Notes: a model not told the origin generated them from the sequence alone. A stretch of 22,508 nucleotides of DNA from Paludibacter sp. (GCA_030655595.1 JAUSNQ010000038.1:1-22508); one strand, 5' to 3'; shown: positions 8,668-16,636, counted from the stretch's first letter. Translations and numbers: made by a program.

Positions 8668-10332
8668 ATGTGTGGAATAGTATGCGCATTTGATATCAAA
8701 CACGACACCGCGGTATTGCGACCTCAGGTGTTGAAAATGTCTAAAAGAATCAGACACCGCGGACCGGACTGGTCGGGGGTATATTCGAACGACAAGGCAA
8801 TTTTGGCGCACGAACGCCTTTCGATTGTAGATCCAAAATCAGGCAAGCAACCACTTTACAGCAAAGATGGCAAGTTGGTGCTCGCAGTGAATGGAGAAAT
8901 ATATAACCATCAGGAAATCAGGAAGTCTTTCGAAGGGAAATACGAATTTCTTACCCAATCGGATTGTGAAGTGATTCTTGCTTTATACCGTGAAAAAGGA
9001 AAAGATTTTCTGGAAGATTTGAATGGGATATTTGCATTTGCCCTTTACGATGTTGAGAAAGATGTTTTTCTGGTTGGTCGTGATCATATCGGGATTATTC
9101 CATTATATCAGGGATGGGACGATGCCGGGGGTTATTACGTAGCATCAGAATTAAAAGCCCTGGAAGGACACTGTTCAAAAATCGAGGAATTCCTACCTGG
9201 CGAATACTATTACAGTCCGGATGGAGCTCCCACAAAATGGTACACTCGTGAGTGGATGGATTATGAAAACGTAAAAAACAATACAAGCGACATTGGAGTT
9301 TTGAGAAAAGCCATGGAAGATGCCGTAGAACGTCAGCTGATGGCCGATGTACCTTATGGCGTATTGTTATCCGGAGGATTAGACTCATCAATTATTTCTG
9401 CCGTTGCTAAAAAATTTGCAGCTCGTCGCATCGAAACAGGCAACACCGAAGAAGCCTGGTGGCCGCAGCTTCACTCTTTTGCAGTTGGTTTGGTTGGCTC
9501 ACCCGATTTGGCGGCTGCCCGCAAAGTCGCAGATCATATCGGGACTGTGCATCACGAAATCAATTTCACCGTCCAGGAAGGTTTAGACGCCATCAGGGAT
9601 GTGATTTACCACATCGAAACATATGATGTAACCACCATCCGTGCCAGCACACCCATGTACTTGTTAGCACGTGTAATCAAATCCATGGGAGTTAAGATGG
9701 TTCTATCGGGAGAAGGGGCGGATGAGATTTTCGGTGGTTATCTTTATTTTCACAAAGCTCCAAATGCCGAAGAATTCCACAAAGAGACCGTGCGTAAATT
9801 AGATAAACTACACATGTATGATTGTTTGAGAGCCAATAAGTCACTCGCAGCATGGGGAGTAGAAGGACGAGTTCCTTTTCTGGACAAAGAATTTATGGAT
9901 GTTGCCATGCGCCTGAATCCAAAAGATAAAATGGCAGGCAATGGCAAAATGGAGAAATGGATTTTGCGAAAAGCTTTCGAAGATTATCTTCCTGAGAGTA
10001 TTGCCTGGCGTCAAAAAGAGCAATTCTCCGATGGCGTGGGTTATAGCTGGATCGACACCCTGAAAGCTTTAACAGCTGAGAAAGTCACCGATGAGATGAT
10101 GGAAAAAGTGAATGAGACTTTCCCGATTCATCCACCCATGAACAAAGAAGAATATTATTACCGTACCATATTCAAGGAGCATTTCGAATCTGACTCAGCA
10201 GCAGCATGCGTACCTTCTGTCCCATCTGTGGCCTGTTCCACGCCTATCGCTTTGGAGTGGGACGAAGCCTTTAAGAAAATGAATGACCCTTCCGGCAGAG
10301 CCGTAGCAAGCGTGCATGAACAAGCATACTGA
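8668..10332 (+). CDS. asnB: asparagine synthetase B, glutamine-hydrolysing
   Basis: AsnB makes asparagine from aspartate, ATP and glutamine-derived ammonia. The start is fixed by biochemistry: MCGIVCAFD places Cys2 at the N-terminus after Met removal, where it is the glutaminase nucleophile. An in-frame ATG at 8515 lies inside gltD and would bury this cysteine. The resulting 554 aa matches E. coli AsnB. Motifs include RHRGPDWSG, AHERLSIVD and NGEIYNHQEIR in the class II amidotransferase half. The synthetase half has the pyrophosphate loop SGGLDSS (235-241) and SGEGADEIFGGY. The C-terminal tail, with PSVACSTPIALEWDEAF and DPSGRAV, is the AsnB type. It lies 10 nt after gltD and ends 5 nt before a strong hairpin, so it closes the operon. 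Confidence 0.97.
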   Translation: MCGIVCAFDIKHDTAVLRPQVLKMSKRIRHRGPDWSGVYSNDKAILAHERLSIVDPKSGKQPLYSKDGKLVLAVNGEIYNHQEIRKSFEGKYEFLTQSDCEVILALYREKGKDFLEDLNGIFAFALYDVEKDVFLVGRDHIGIIPLYQGWDDAGGYYVASELKALEGHCSKIEEFLPGEYYYSPDGAPTKWYTREWMDYENVKNNTSDIGVLRKAMEDAVERQLMADVPYGVLLSGGLDSSIISAVAKKFAARRIETGNTEEAWWPQLHSFAVGLVGSPDLAAARKVADHIGTVHHEINFTVQEGLDAIRDVIYHIETYDVTTIRASTPMYLLARVIKSMGVKMVLSGEGADEIFGGYLYFHKAPNAEEFHKETVRKLDKLHMYDCLRANKSLAAWGVEGRVPFLDKEFMDVAMRLNPKDKMAGNGKMEKWILRKAFEDYLPESIAWRQKEQFSDGVGYSWIDTLKALTAEKVTDEMMEKVNETFPIHPPMNKEEYYYRTIFKEHFESDSAAACVPSVPSVACSTPIALEWDEAFKKMNDPSGRAVASVHEQAY

Positions 10333-10337
10333 AAATA

Positions 10338-10377
10338 AATGAGGCACAGATTTCTTTTAGATTTCATGTGCCTCATT
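10338..10377. terminator. bidirectional terminator between asnB and the convergent small gene
   Basis: A perfect 11-bp stem, AATGAGGCACA (10338-10348) and TGTGCCTCATT (10367-10377), has an 18-nt loop. It starts 5 nt after the asnB stop. Read on the minus strand, the stem is followed by ATTTATTTTC, a better T-rich tail than on the plus side, so it likely serves both asnB and the facing gene ending at 10402. Confidence 0.75.
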
Positions 10378-10401
10378 GATCATAAACAAACACGGTGTAA
10401 A

Positions 10402-10758
10402 CTACAAAACAAATTTTCCATGTAACGTGGTTGTGTTATGAATAATATAAATGTTGTATCTTCCTGTTTTCCATGTTGATATTGAAATAACTTCGATTTT
10501 TTGTTTCATGCTGTCTATAACTGACTGTCTCACAACCTGATTTGATTCATCAACTATCGTAATTCGGGCACTTCCCACAGATTCTAAAAAACAAATCGTT
10601 AATTCCTGCGTTTTAATAGTAATGACAACCGGATATTTTTTTAATGATTCAGGGCGTGGAGGATCTAGCTCTAAAGAACGCTTGAATACTAAATTATCAC
10701 TACTTTTTTGAAAAGTACTTATTAAACAAAATATCAAAAGCAGCAGTAAAAATTTCAT
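10402..10758 (-). CDS. small secreted DUF3244-like protein
   Basis: This is a predicted exported protein of 118 aa. It starts MKFLLLLLIFCLISTFQ, a signal peptide with no valid lipobox. The rest resembles the small beta-sandwich DUF3244 proteins of Bacteroidota: a segment like LTICFLESVGSARITIVDES, then VVRQSVIDS, then TGRYNIYIIHNTTTLHGKF. This matches the family pattern of a polar strand, a V-x-I-x-[ND] strand and a G-x-Y-x-[IL] strand before the C-terminus. The frame extends to an ATG at 10800, but that codon overlaps the -7 promoter box, so the start at 10758 is chosen. The family has no firm function known to me; some members lie near secreted proteases. The neighbour is a divergent TPR/HTH regulator that may control it. 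Confidence 0.75.
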   Translation of the reverse strand: MKFLLLLLIFCLISTFQKSSDNLVFKRSLELDPPRPESLKKYPVVITIKTQELTICFLESVGSARITIVDESNQVVRQSVIDSMKQKIEVISISTWKTGRYNIYIIHNTTTLHGKFVL

Positions 10759-10765
10759 GGTGGTT

Positions 10766-10803
10766 TTTGTGTGTGAAAATATTTCGGTATTTTTACACAC
10801 AAA
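10766..10803. repeat. long dyad overlapping the promoter of the DUF3244-like gene
   Basis: The arms TTTGTGTGTGAAAAT (10766-10780) and ATTTTTACACACAAA (10789-10803) are inverted copies, 14 of 15 positions matching, around an 8-nt spacer. The right arm overlaps the -7 box, and the centre lies just downstream of the expected start of transcription. This placement is typical of an operator for a dimeric repressor. Confidence 0.6.
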
Positions 10804-10831
10804 TTTACTGGTTATATCTCAAGATTCCAAA
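10800..10831 (-). promoter_or_regulatory. Bacteroidota-type promoter of the DUF3244-like gene
   Basis: On the minus strand, TTTG (10828-10831) is followed after exactly 20 nt by TAAATTTG (10800-10807), fitting the -33/-7 consensus of Bacteroidota primary sigma factors. Transcription would begin near 10793, about 35 nt before the chosen start codon. Confidence 0.75.
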
Positions 10832-10961
10832 AAAATCATTTGTACGGAAAGAATCTCATACAATCACATTTCTCTGTTTATTAGATGTTTACAAACTCAA
10901 TTTTTAACAATTCTTGTACGGTTATTTTTCATGTACCAAAACAAGTATAAAACCGACCACC

Positions 10962-12620
10962 ATGAACCAAGAAAAATCAATTTTTCTGTTTATTTTGATT
11001 ACGCTCCTCCCTGTAACTTCATGTCACAACCCGTATACCAGCAACAAAGAAATTTTACATGCCGAAGCATTGCTTTTTGAAAATCCAGACTCAGCTTTTT
11101 CAATTCTAAGTTCAATTACAGATGATGCCCTGAAAAACGAGGCGGATTATGCAGCCTGGTGTCTTCATGTCACACATGCTCAATATAAATTACACCAACA
11201 GATCGAATCTGACAGTATGATAACGATTGCACGAAATTATTACACAAACAGTAAATTATTCGAACAAGAAGGAATAGCTTATTACCTGTCAGGATGCATG
11301 GCAGAAATGAATCATGACCCGGAATCAGCAATGGATTGGTATAAAAAAGCCGATAATACTTTGTCTAAGACAAAAGCTCATAACCTTGCCGGGCTGGTTA
11401 ATTACAACATGGCATACATCAGCATACCCGATGCGCATTACGAACCGGCTCTCTCTCATTTAATTAAAGCGCGTGAATATTTTAATCTTTCAGGAAGTGA
11501 AAAATACCAGGCTTATGTGTACAGAGACATTGCGATGATTCTGTTTTTAACAAATGCTCCGACAGATTCTGCATTACATTACATCGATATGGCTCTAAAT
11601 CTAGCCGACAAATCGGGCGACTCAATCAACTACTACTCGATCATGGCGAAGAAAGGTGAGATCATCTATAAATCTAATCCAGTAGAGGCTAAAAACATGA
11701 TTTTAAAATATCTCGATTATTGTCCTCATAAACAGTATGGTTATGCGGCATTTTTAGCATATATTTACACCGAACTGAATCAGATTGATTCGGCCAGGTA
11801 TTATTTCAATTTAAACAAAAGCAATACAAGTACAACCCGATTACGATACTTTTACAATCTTGCAGGTGCTTATATTCAGGAGCATCAGAAAAATTATTTT
11901 CTTGCATACAATCACATGGAAACTGCTTTAAAACAACAGGATTCATTATATCTAGACAAATTGCAAAGTCGCATTTATAGCGTTGAAAAGCAATTTGACT
12001 TCTCACTAAAAGAATTGGAAAATCTGGAACTAAAAATATCAAATAGAAACAAAGTTATTTCAATTTTTAGTTTGATAACGGTCCTATTAATTATCGTAAT
12101 CATCTTATTCTCTCAAACTTCAAAACATCGAAAAAAAATCCTGATTAAAGACTTTGAGCAGAAACAACTCGAAAGCAACCTGATCTCTTTAAAACAGATT
12201 GACGAACAAAAGAAAAAATTGCTTCAAATTAAACTACATAACAGGACACAAAACACTTTGTATTTGAGGAAATTGGAGATGGGACTAAAAAACCAAAAGA
12301 AGATTGATGAATTCATGGAAAACATCTCACAACAAGCAATCATCAGCGAATTGGAATGGGAAGCATATATTGCGGAAGCCAATCAGCTTTTAGATCATAA
12401 AATCAGCTTATTGGCAGCACAATATCCCAAACTGAAGCAGTCGGATATCAAAGTCATCACACTGATTTGCTTGAATTTGGACATAACAGATTGTAGTACT
12501 TTGTTAAACACCTCCAAAAACACCTTGTATCACAGGAGGTTATTAATAAAAGAACGGTTGAAATTAGATAAAAGCACTGATTTGGATCAATGGCTAGATG
12601 AGTTTATCAAAGCAACTTAG
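10962..12620 (+). CDS. transmembrane TPR regulator with cytoplasmic HTH
   Basis: This 552-aa protein resembles the Bacteroidota family in which a periplasmic tetratricopeptide sensor is joined to a cytoplasmic DNA-binding domain. The N-terminus is a signal sequence ending LLPVTSC, a lipobox-like site with C21. Residues about 25-350 are helical repeats of TPR type, beginning with [20 protein letters not shown] single membrane helix spans about 365-383, followed by KHRKK (388-392), which puts the C-terminus inside by the positive-inside rule. A coiled coil covers about 390-470. A LuxR-like helix-turn-helix lies about 494-545 ([14 protein letters not shown], then [15 protein letters not shown]). 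The start at 10962 is chosen for the signal sequence; the frame opens earlier at 10914. It is divergent from the DUF3244-like gene and its 3' end overlaps pyrF by 14 nt. The ligand and target are unknown. Confidence 0.8.
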   Translation: MNQEKSIFLFILITLLPVTSCHNPYTSNKEILHAEALLFENPDSAFSILSSITDDALKNEADYAAWCLHVTHAQYKLHQQIESDSMITIARNYYTNSKLFEQEGIAYYLSGCMAEMNHDPESAMDWYKKADNTLSKTKAHNLAGLVNYNMAYISIPDAHYEPALSHLIKAREYFNLSGSEKYQAYVYRDIAMILFLTNAPTDSALHYIDMALNLADKSGDSINYYSIMAKKGEIIYKSNPVEAKNMILKYLDYCPHKQYGYAAFLAYIYTELNQIDSARYYFNLNKSNTSTTRLRYFYNLAGAYIQEHQKNYFLAYNHMETALKQQDSLYLDKLQSRIYSVEKQFDFSLKELENLELKISNRNKVISIFSLITVLLIIVIILFSQTSKHRKKILIKDFEQKQLESNLISLKQIDEQKKKLLQIKLHNRTQNTLYLRKLEMGLKNQKKIDEFMENISQQAIISELEWEAYIAEANQLLDHKISLLAAQYPKLKQSDIKVITLICLNLDITDCSTLLNTSKNTLYHRRLLIKERLKLDKSTDLDQWLDEFIKAT

Positions 12621-13443
12621 CCGAGATAAGAATCTCTTCCATTTCCTGTTGCACTTTGAATGCTTCTGCCCGCGCTTTTTCTGCAAAATCCTTTTCAGAA
12701 GAAGCATAAATAATCTGACGCGAAGAATTTACCAACAAGCCACAGCTTGAATTGAGTCCGTATTTCGCAACTTCCTGCAGACTGCCACCCTGTGCCCCAA
12801 CACCCGGAACCAATAAGAAATGATTCGGAACAAGCTGACGAATCTCAGTCAACATTTCAGCTTTAGTGGCACCGACTACATACATCATATTCTCTTCATT
12901 GCCCCATTGATTTGACGTTTTGAGCACTTTCTCAAATAATCTGTCACCTGTCTCCACATCCTTGATATACTGAAAATCAAATGCTCCCTGATTCGAAGTC
13001 AATGCAAGCAAAATGACCCATTTATCCTCATAGCTTAAAAACGGAGTCACAGAATCTTCGCCCATATAAGGGGCAACCGTGACAGCATCAAAATACATAT
13101 TGCCAAAAAATGTACGGGCATACATCGAAGAAGTATTGCCGATATCGCCCCTTTTGGCATCAGCAATGATGAACTGATCGGGATAGGTTTCTCTGATATA
13201 TTCCACTGTACGCTCAAGCGCCTCCCATCCCTGAATACCCAGACTTTCATAAAATGCCAGATTGGGTTTATAAGCTACACACAAATCGGCCGTGGCATCA
13301 ACAATTGCTTTGTTGAAAGCGAAAATAGCATCTTCAATTTCATCAAATAAAAACTCGGGAATTTTATTGATGTCCGTATCCAAACCAACACAAAGAAATG
13401 ATTTCTTCCGTTGTATGTTTTCAAAAAGTTCTTGTTTGTTCAT
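12607..13443 (-). CDS. pyrF: orotidine 5'-phosphate decarboxylase (family 2)
   Basis: PyrF removes CO2 from OMP to give UMP, the last step of de novo pyrimidine synthesis. The 278-aa length fits the longer family-2 form. Motifs in order are CVGLDTD (18-24, substrate aspartate D22), FNKAIVDAT (43-51), YKPN (58-61, with K59), and the catalytic [11 protein letters not shown] (95-105) with K97 and D100. PGVGAQGG and [10 protein letters not shown] near the C-terminus bind phosphate. The ATG at 13443 is 7 nt from a TACATTTG box, so the message may be nearly leaderless. It is co-oriented with prfA upstream but separated by a perfect palindrome, and its last 14 nt overlap the end of the opposing TPR regulator gene. 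Confidence 0.96.
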   Translation of the reverse strand: MNKQELFENIQRKKSFLCVGLDTDINKIPEFLFDEIEDAIFAFNKAIVDATADLCVAYKPNLAFYESLGIQGWEALERTVEYIRETYPDQFIIADAKRGDIGNTSSMYARTFFGNMYFDAVTVAPYMGEDSVTPFLSYEDKWVILLALTSNQGAFDFQYIKDVETGDRLFEKVLKTSNQWGNEENMMYVVGATKAEMLTEIRQLVPNHFLLVPGVGAQGGSLQEVAKYGLNSSCGLLVNSSRQIIYASSEKDFAEKARAEAFKVQQEMEEILISAKLL

Positions 13444-13450
13444 TTTTTAT

Positions 13451-13458
13451 CAAATGTA
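13451..13458 (-). promoter_or_regulatory. candidate -7 element of pyrF
   Basis: On the minus strand the sequence reads TACATTTG, fitting TAnnTTTG. No clear TTTG lies 19-21 nt upstream. If used, transcription would begin at about the pyrF start codon. Confidence 0.4.
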
Positions 13459-13505
13459 TATCCTTAATATTAATAACAGATAATCTGTCATCACTCATCA
13501 CTTAA

Positions 13506-13525
13506 AGACGCACGATCGTGCGTCT
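13506..13525. repeat. perfect 20-bp palindrome between prfA and pyrF
   Basis: AGACGCACGATCGTGCGTCT equals its own reverse complement. It starts 3 nt after the prfA stop. As RNA it can form an 8-bp GC-rich stem with a GATC loop; the minus-strand tail is TTAAGTG, with little T-run. It may be a weak terminator of prfA or a copy of a dispersed REP-like palindrome. Confidence 0.8.
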
Positions 13526-13528
13526 CCA

Positions 13529-14614
13529 CTAAATCTCACTCTCCTTCAATCTCTCCGCATTTTCCGCCACAATCAACTGATCAATCACCCCCTGAATATC
13601 ACCATTCATAAAAGCGGTCAGGTTGTAAATCGTAAAATTGATGCGGTGATCGGTGATGCGACCCTGCGGATAATTATACGTTCTGATTTTTGCCGAACGG
13701 TCACCCGTTGACACCATGGTTTTACGTTTTGAGCCAATCTCATCCAAATACTTTTGATGTTCGATGGCATAAATACGCGAACGAAGTTCAACCATCGCCT
13801 TCGCTTTGTTTTTGTGTTGAGACTTCTCATCCTGACATTGCACGGTGATACCCGAAGGAATATGCACCAATCGAATAGCCGAATAAGTTGTGTTTACAGA
13901 TTGCCCACCCGCACCGGAAGAGCAAAAAGTATCAACACGCACATCAGATTCTTTCAAATCTATATCAAACTCTTCAGCTTCAGGCAGTACAGCGACAGTC
14001 GACGCCGAAGTATGTACGCGCCCCTGTGTTTCGGTCTGTGGCACCCTTTGTACACGGTGCACTCCCGATTCATATTTCAGTGTTCCGTACACATTGACTC
14101 CCGAGACAGTAAATATAATTTCTTTGTACCCTCCGGATGTTCCTTCGGAAATATTGGTCACCTCAACCTTCCAGCCTTTTGACTCGCAATATTTATTGTA
14201 CATTTTAAACAAATCACCGGCAAATATCGCCGCTTCATCTCCTCCTGTTCCACCCCTGATTTCAACAATGGCATTTTTATTATCCTCAGGATCGGCAGGA
14301 ATCAGCAGCAGTTTGATGGCTTCTTCCATCTCAGGAATCTTCGGCTCAATTTCATCCACCTCAGCCTTAGCCATCTCGCGCATTTCACCATCCGACTCCA
14401 TGTCGAGCAACTGTTTTGCTTCTGCAAGATGTGACAAAGCCAATTTATACTCATCCCTCGCCGACAAAATCCGCTCTAAATCATGATACTCTTTGTTGAG
14501 CTTGACATAGCGCTTCTGATCCGAAATGACTCCCGGGTCGGTGATAAGTGTTGAAATTTCTTCGAACTTATGCTGTAATGCGTCTAGTTTTTCTAATAAT
14601 GATGTTTCTGCCAT
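13529..14614 (-). CDS. prfA: peptide chain release factor 1
   Basis: RF1 recognises the stop codons UAA and UAG and triggers release of the finished protein on the ribosome. The 361 aa match the family (about 360). The codon-reading tripeptide is P192-Q193-T194 within VQRVPQTETQGRVHTSAS, the PxT type that distinguishes RF1 from RF2 (SPF). The catalytic GGQ is at 236-238 in SSGAGGQSVNTTYSAIR, with the glutamine normally methylated. An N-terminal helical domain covers about 1-100. The ATG at 14614 lies about 17 nt downstream of the expected transcription start. Its own stop is UAG, which RF1 itself reads. No damage is seen. Confidence 0.97.
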   Translation of the reverse strand: MAETSLLEKLDALQHKFEEISTLITDPGVISDQKRYVKLNKEYHDLERILSARDEYKLALSHLAEAKQLLDMESDGEMREMAKAEVDEIEPKIPEMEEAIKLLLIPADPEDNKNAIVEIRGGTGGDEAAIFAGDLFKMYNKYCESKGWKVEVTNISEGTSGGYKEIIFTVSGVNVYGTLKYESGVHRVQRVPQTETQGRVHTSASTVAVLPEAEEFDIDLKESDVRVDTFCSSGAGGQSVNTTYSAIRLVHIPSGITVQCQDEKSQHKNKAKAMVELRSRIYAIEHQKYLDEIGSKRKTMVSTGDRSAKIRTYNYPQGRITDHRINFTIYNLTAFMNGDIQGVIDQLIVAENAERLKESEI

Positions 14615-14637
14615 GGAATGATTTTATAAAAAAAGAG

Positions 14638-14668
14638 CAAAGATGCCCTGGCTAAAAAGCAGCGCAAA
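14638..14668 (-). promoter_or_regulatory. Bacteroidota-type promoter of prfA
   Basis: On the minus strand, TTTG (14665-14668), 19 nt, then CATCTTTG (14638-14645), which is one base from TAnnTTTG. Predicted transcription start is near 14631. Confidence 0.65.
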
Positions 14669-14685
14669 ATTACCACTATTTTGCG
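14663..14685. repeat. dyad over the -33 box of the prfA promoter
   Basis: CGCAAAAT (14663-14670) and ATTTTGCG (14678-14685) are perfect 8-bp inverted arms around 7 nt. The left arm contains the TTTG -33 box on the minus strand, so a bound protein would compete with or contact RNA polymerase. Confidence 0.5.
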
Positions 14686-14843
14686 GAATCTGAAAATGTG
14701 AGGTGAAATAAAAGGGAATACATTTATGACAGGAAATTTATTGTGAAAAGAAGTTGACAGTAAAAGTATTGCTAAAATCAAAAGATACACGGGATCAATT
14801 AACCTAATACTTGATATTCATATTTAATTGTCAACAGATTTGA

Positions 14844-15308
14844 TTACAGATCAAAAATCATATTCTTAAACTCCCGAATGGTATAAACTTTTAAATTGGT
14901 GTTGTTTTGGAAAAGTCTGCTTATATAAAAACGAGCTTGTCCAATAACATCTTCTTTAAATAAAAATACTTTCTCTTTTGCAACAGGAACACCATGTCCA
15001 ATTAAAATTTCTTTACTATGTTTTATTTTATCCTCTAATTCATTTTTACTTAAGTTTCCTGGGTTTTTTACCCTTAGTTTTGCTTCAACTAAAAGCATCT
15101 GTCTATTTGTAAGCCCGATGGTGAAATCCATTGTACTATTTCGATTGATTCCACGATTCTTTTCTATTTCGTATTGATCTATATCAATAGCTATTTCGGC
15201 AATGAACGGCGTAGTTCGTGCTCCTTCATTTTTCAGAATTACATCAATAAGTTTCTGATAACGACGTGCTAATGGATGATCAGAAGTTATCTGGCTAGAA
15301 TAATTCAT
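14844..15308 (-). CDS. putative PD-(D/E)XK-like nuclease partner of an ATPase
   Basis: This is a 154-aa protein I do not recognise by name. A D...ExK arrangement typical of PD-(D/E)XK nucleases is visible: D61 in STMDFTIG, then a hydrophobic strand QMLLVEAKLR giving E75-x-K77, with E38 (PFIAEIAID) as a possible acidic residue of the preceding helix. No signal peptide or membrane helix is seen. Its start lies inside the 3' end of the ATPase gene (14-nt overlap, different frame), implying translational coupling and a shared role. A-T content is very high (11 G or C in 60 at 15001-15060). It could instead be an inactive or non-nuclease member of the fold; a structural search would decide. Confidence 0.6.
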   Translation of the reverse strand: MNYSSQITSDHPLARRYQKLIDVILKNEGARTTPFIAEIAIDIDQYEIEKNRGINRNSTMDFTIGLTNRQMLLVEAKLRVKNPGNLSKNELEDKIKHSKEILIGHGVPVAKEKVFLFKEDVIGQARFYISRLFQNNTNLKVYTIREFKNMIFDL

Positions 15309-16614
15309 TGTCGTTAGATATGCCGTATTGATTAATTCTATCTAAAGCGATATTGAATGAATTGAAAATTGGCTCAATATCCTTACCTAATGATGTGAAT
15401 TGATATAAATAGGAATTTTTGCCTACTTCTTCGGCAAGGTAATATTCTAATTTATCTGTTGTTTGTTCTTTCTCGCATATATAGCGGATAGCACTGATCA
15501 TGTCAGGACTATGACTCGCTATCAAAAATTTCACACCAATCTCCTTGTTCAATAATGTAATAACACGTGCATATTCCACAATCCATTGTGGATGAAGATG
15601 AGCTTCCGGCTCATCTATGATTAAAAGAGTATTCTTTGTTAGAAATCCGTTTTTCAGTAAAAGTTGAAGAATTGCAAAAGATTTTACACCAGTTGCTACA
15701 TCAAGCAAATCAAACTCATATCCATCATCTCTTCTAAATTTAAAGATATTATCTCCCGTAAATTTATCTTCTTCCTCAAGTACGCTATCACCTTTAATGA
15801 TTTCTCGTTTGATAATAGAATTTACATAATAATTCGAATTAGTATTCTTGGGATAATTCAATATTTTATCTAAATCATCCCAGGAATCATACACACCAGC
15901 AATTCCAAGTTGCATCGGAGTATCTATATAAGCTATTTGATCTAAAGAATGGATAAATGATACTGCTTCCAACTCATTGTTAAATATCGGCACATCATAC
16001 TCCAATAATGAATAAACACGTGGTATCTGATTTCCAGAGAAATTATCAATCAGTTCCTTTTGGATGATATAATTAGGACGCCTGTCCATTAAAACTAATG
16101 CTCCGTTAAAATAATCATTAATTTGTTGATATAACTTAGATATTAATGTCTCAAAATGATTATTATCTGAGTATTCAAATAAGGTATTCTTTAATGTATT
16201 AATTAAACGATTTGACCTGTTTGTATCTGCATTATTTAGAGTACTTAGTTTATATTTTGAAAATAATGAAACTATGTAATCTATCAAGACTTCTTGTTTC
16301 TCTTCTATAAACTCCTTATTATTGAGTCCGGAGGGATTTGTAAAAAAAGAATTAAAATCAAATAAACTGGTCGACTTGACCTCCTTTTCTAAAATATTGA
16401 TAAATCGAAATACATCATCCAAAGAATTTTCAAGTTGTTGTATGACTAATCCATCATAATTATTTACAGCTTTCACGGTATTATATAAGAACTTCGAAAG
16501 CGTACTCTTTCCACAACCGTTTACACCAGAAACGACAGTAATCCCATTTAATTTAATATCTGCTTCTTTTATAGCTCTAAAATCTTTTACTATAAATCTG
16601 ATTTGATCACTCAT
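15295..16614 (-). CDS. AAA/ABC-type ATPase of a putative two-gene defence module
   Basis: This 439-aa soluble ATPase is related to the SMC/RecF/OLD-like ABC ATPases often annotated as AAA_15 or AAA_21. Walker A is GVNGCGKS (30-37) after the usual DFRAIKEADIKLNG strand. A signature-like ATGVKSFAIL surrounds G309, Walker B is LLIIDEPEAHLHP with D334-E335, and the H-loop is IASHSPD with H368. The middle, about 60-290, is a helical insert without recognisable domains. No TOPRIM domain is seen, unlike OLD nucleases. The start at 16614 gives MSDQIRFIVKDF; an open frame runs back into purL but those residues look random. The gene ends overlapping the nuclease-like gene by 14 nt. PtuA of Septu and AriA of PARIS are comparable ATPases with small effector partners, but the exact family is not identified. 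Confidence 0.8.
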   Translation of the reverse strand: MSDQIRFIVKDFRAIKEADIKLNGITVVSGVNGCGKSTLSKFLYNTVKAVNNYDGLVIQQLENSLDDVFRFINILEKEVKSTSLFDFNSFFTNPSGLNNKEFIEEKQEVLIDYIVSLFSKYKLSTLNNADTNRSNRLINTLKNTLFEYSDNNHFETLISKLYQQINDYFNGALVLMDRRPNYIIQKELIDNFSGNQIPRVYSLLEYDVPIFNNELEAVSFIHSLDQIAYIDTPMQLGIAGVYDSWDDLDKILNYPKNTNSNYYVNSIIKREIIKGDSVLEEEDKFTGDNIFKFRRDDGYEFDLLDVATGVKSFAILQLLLKNGFLTKNTLLIIDEPEAHLHPQWIVEYARVITLLNKEIGVKFLIASHSPDMISAIRYICEKEQTTDKLEYYLAEEVGKNSYLYQFTSLGKDIEPIFNSFNIALDRINQYGISNDNELF

Positions 16615-16636
16615 AATATTTAGTATTGAGTTTTTG

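Noticed and set aside
10757..11080. 107-aa plus-strand frame across the DUF3244-like/TPR intergenic region
   Set aside because: It overlaps the dyad, promoter and the start of the TPR gene in another frame and shows no domain.
13890..14486. 198-aa plus-strand frame opposite prfA
   Set aside because: Serine-rich, low-complexity antisense shadow of a clearly identified gene.
14593..14790. 65-aa hydrophobic frame on the minus strand before prfA
   Set aside because: It begins like a signal peptide but runs through the prfA promoter and into prfA in another frame; probably chance in AT-rich spacer.
14796..14830. CAATTAA/TTAATTG inverted repeat after the nuclease-like gene as a terminator
   Set aside because: Seven A/T-rich pairs with a 21-nt loop are too weak to claim.
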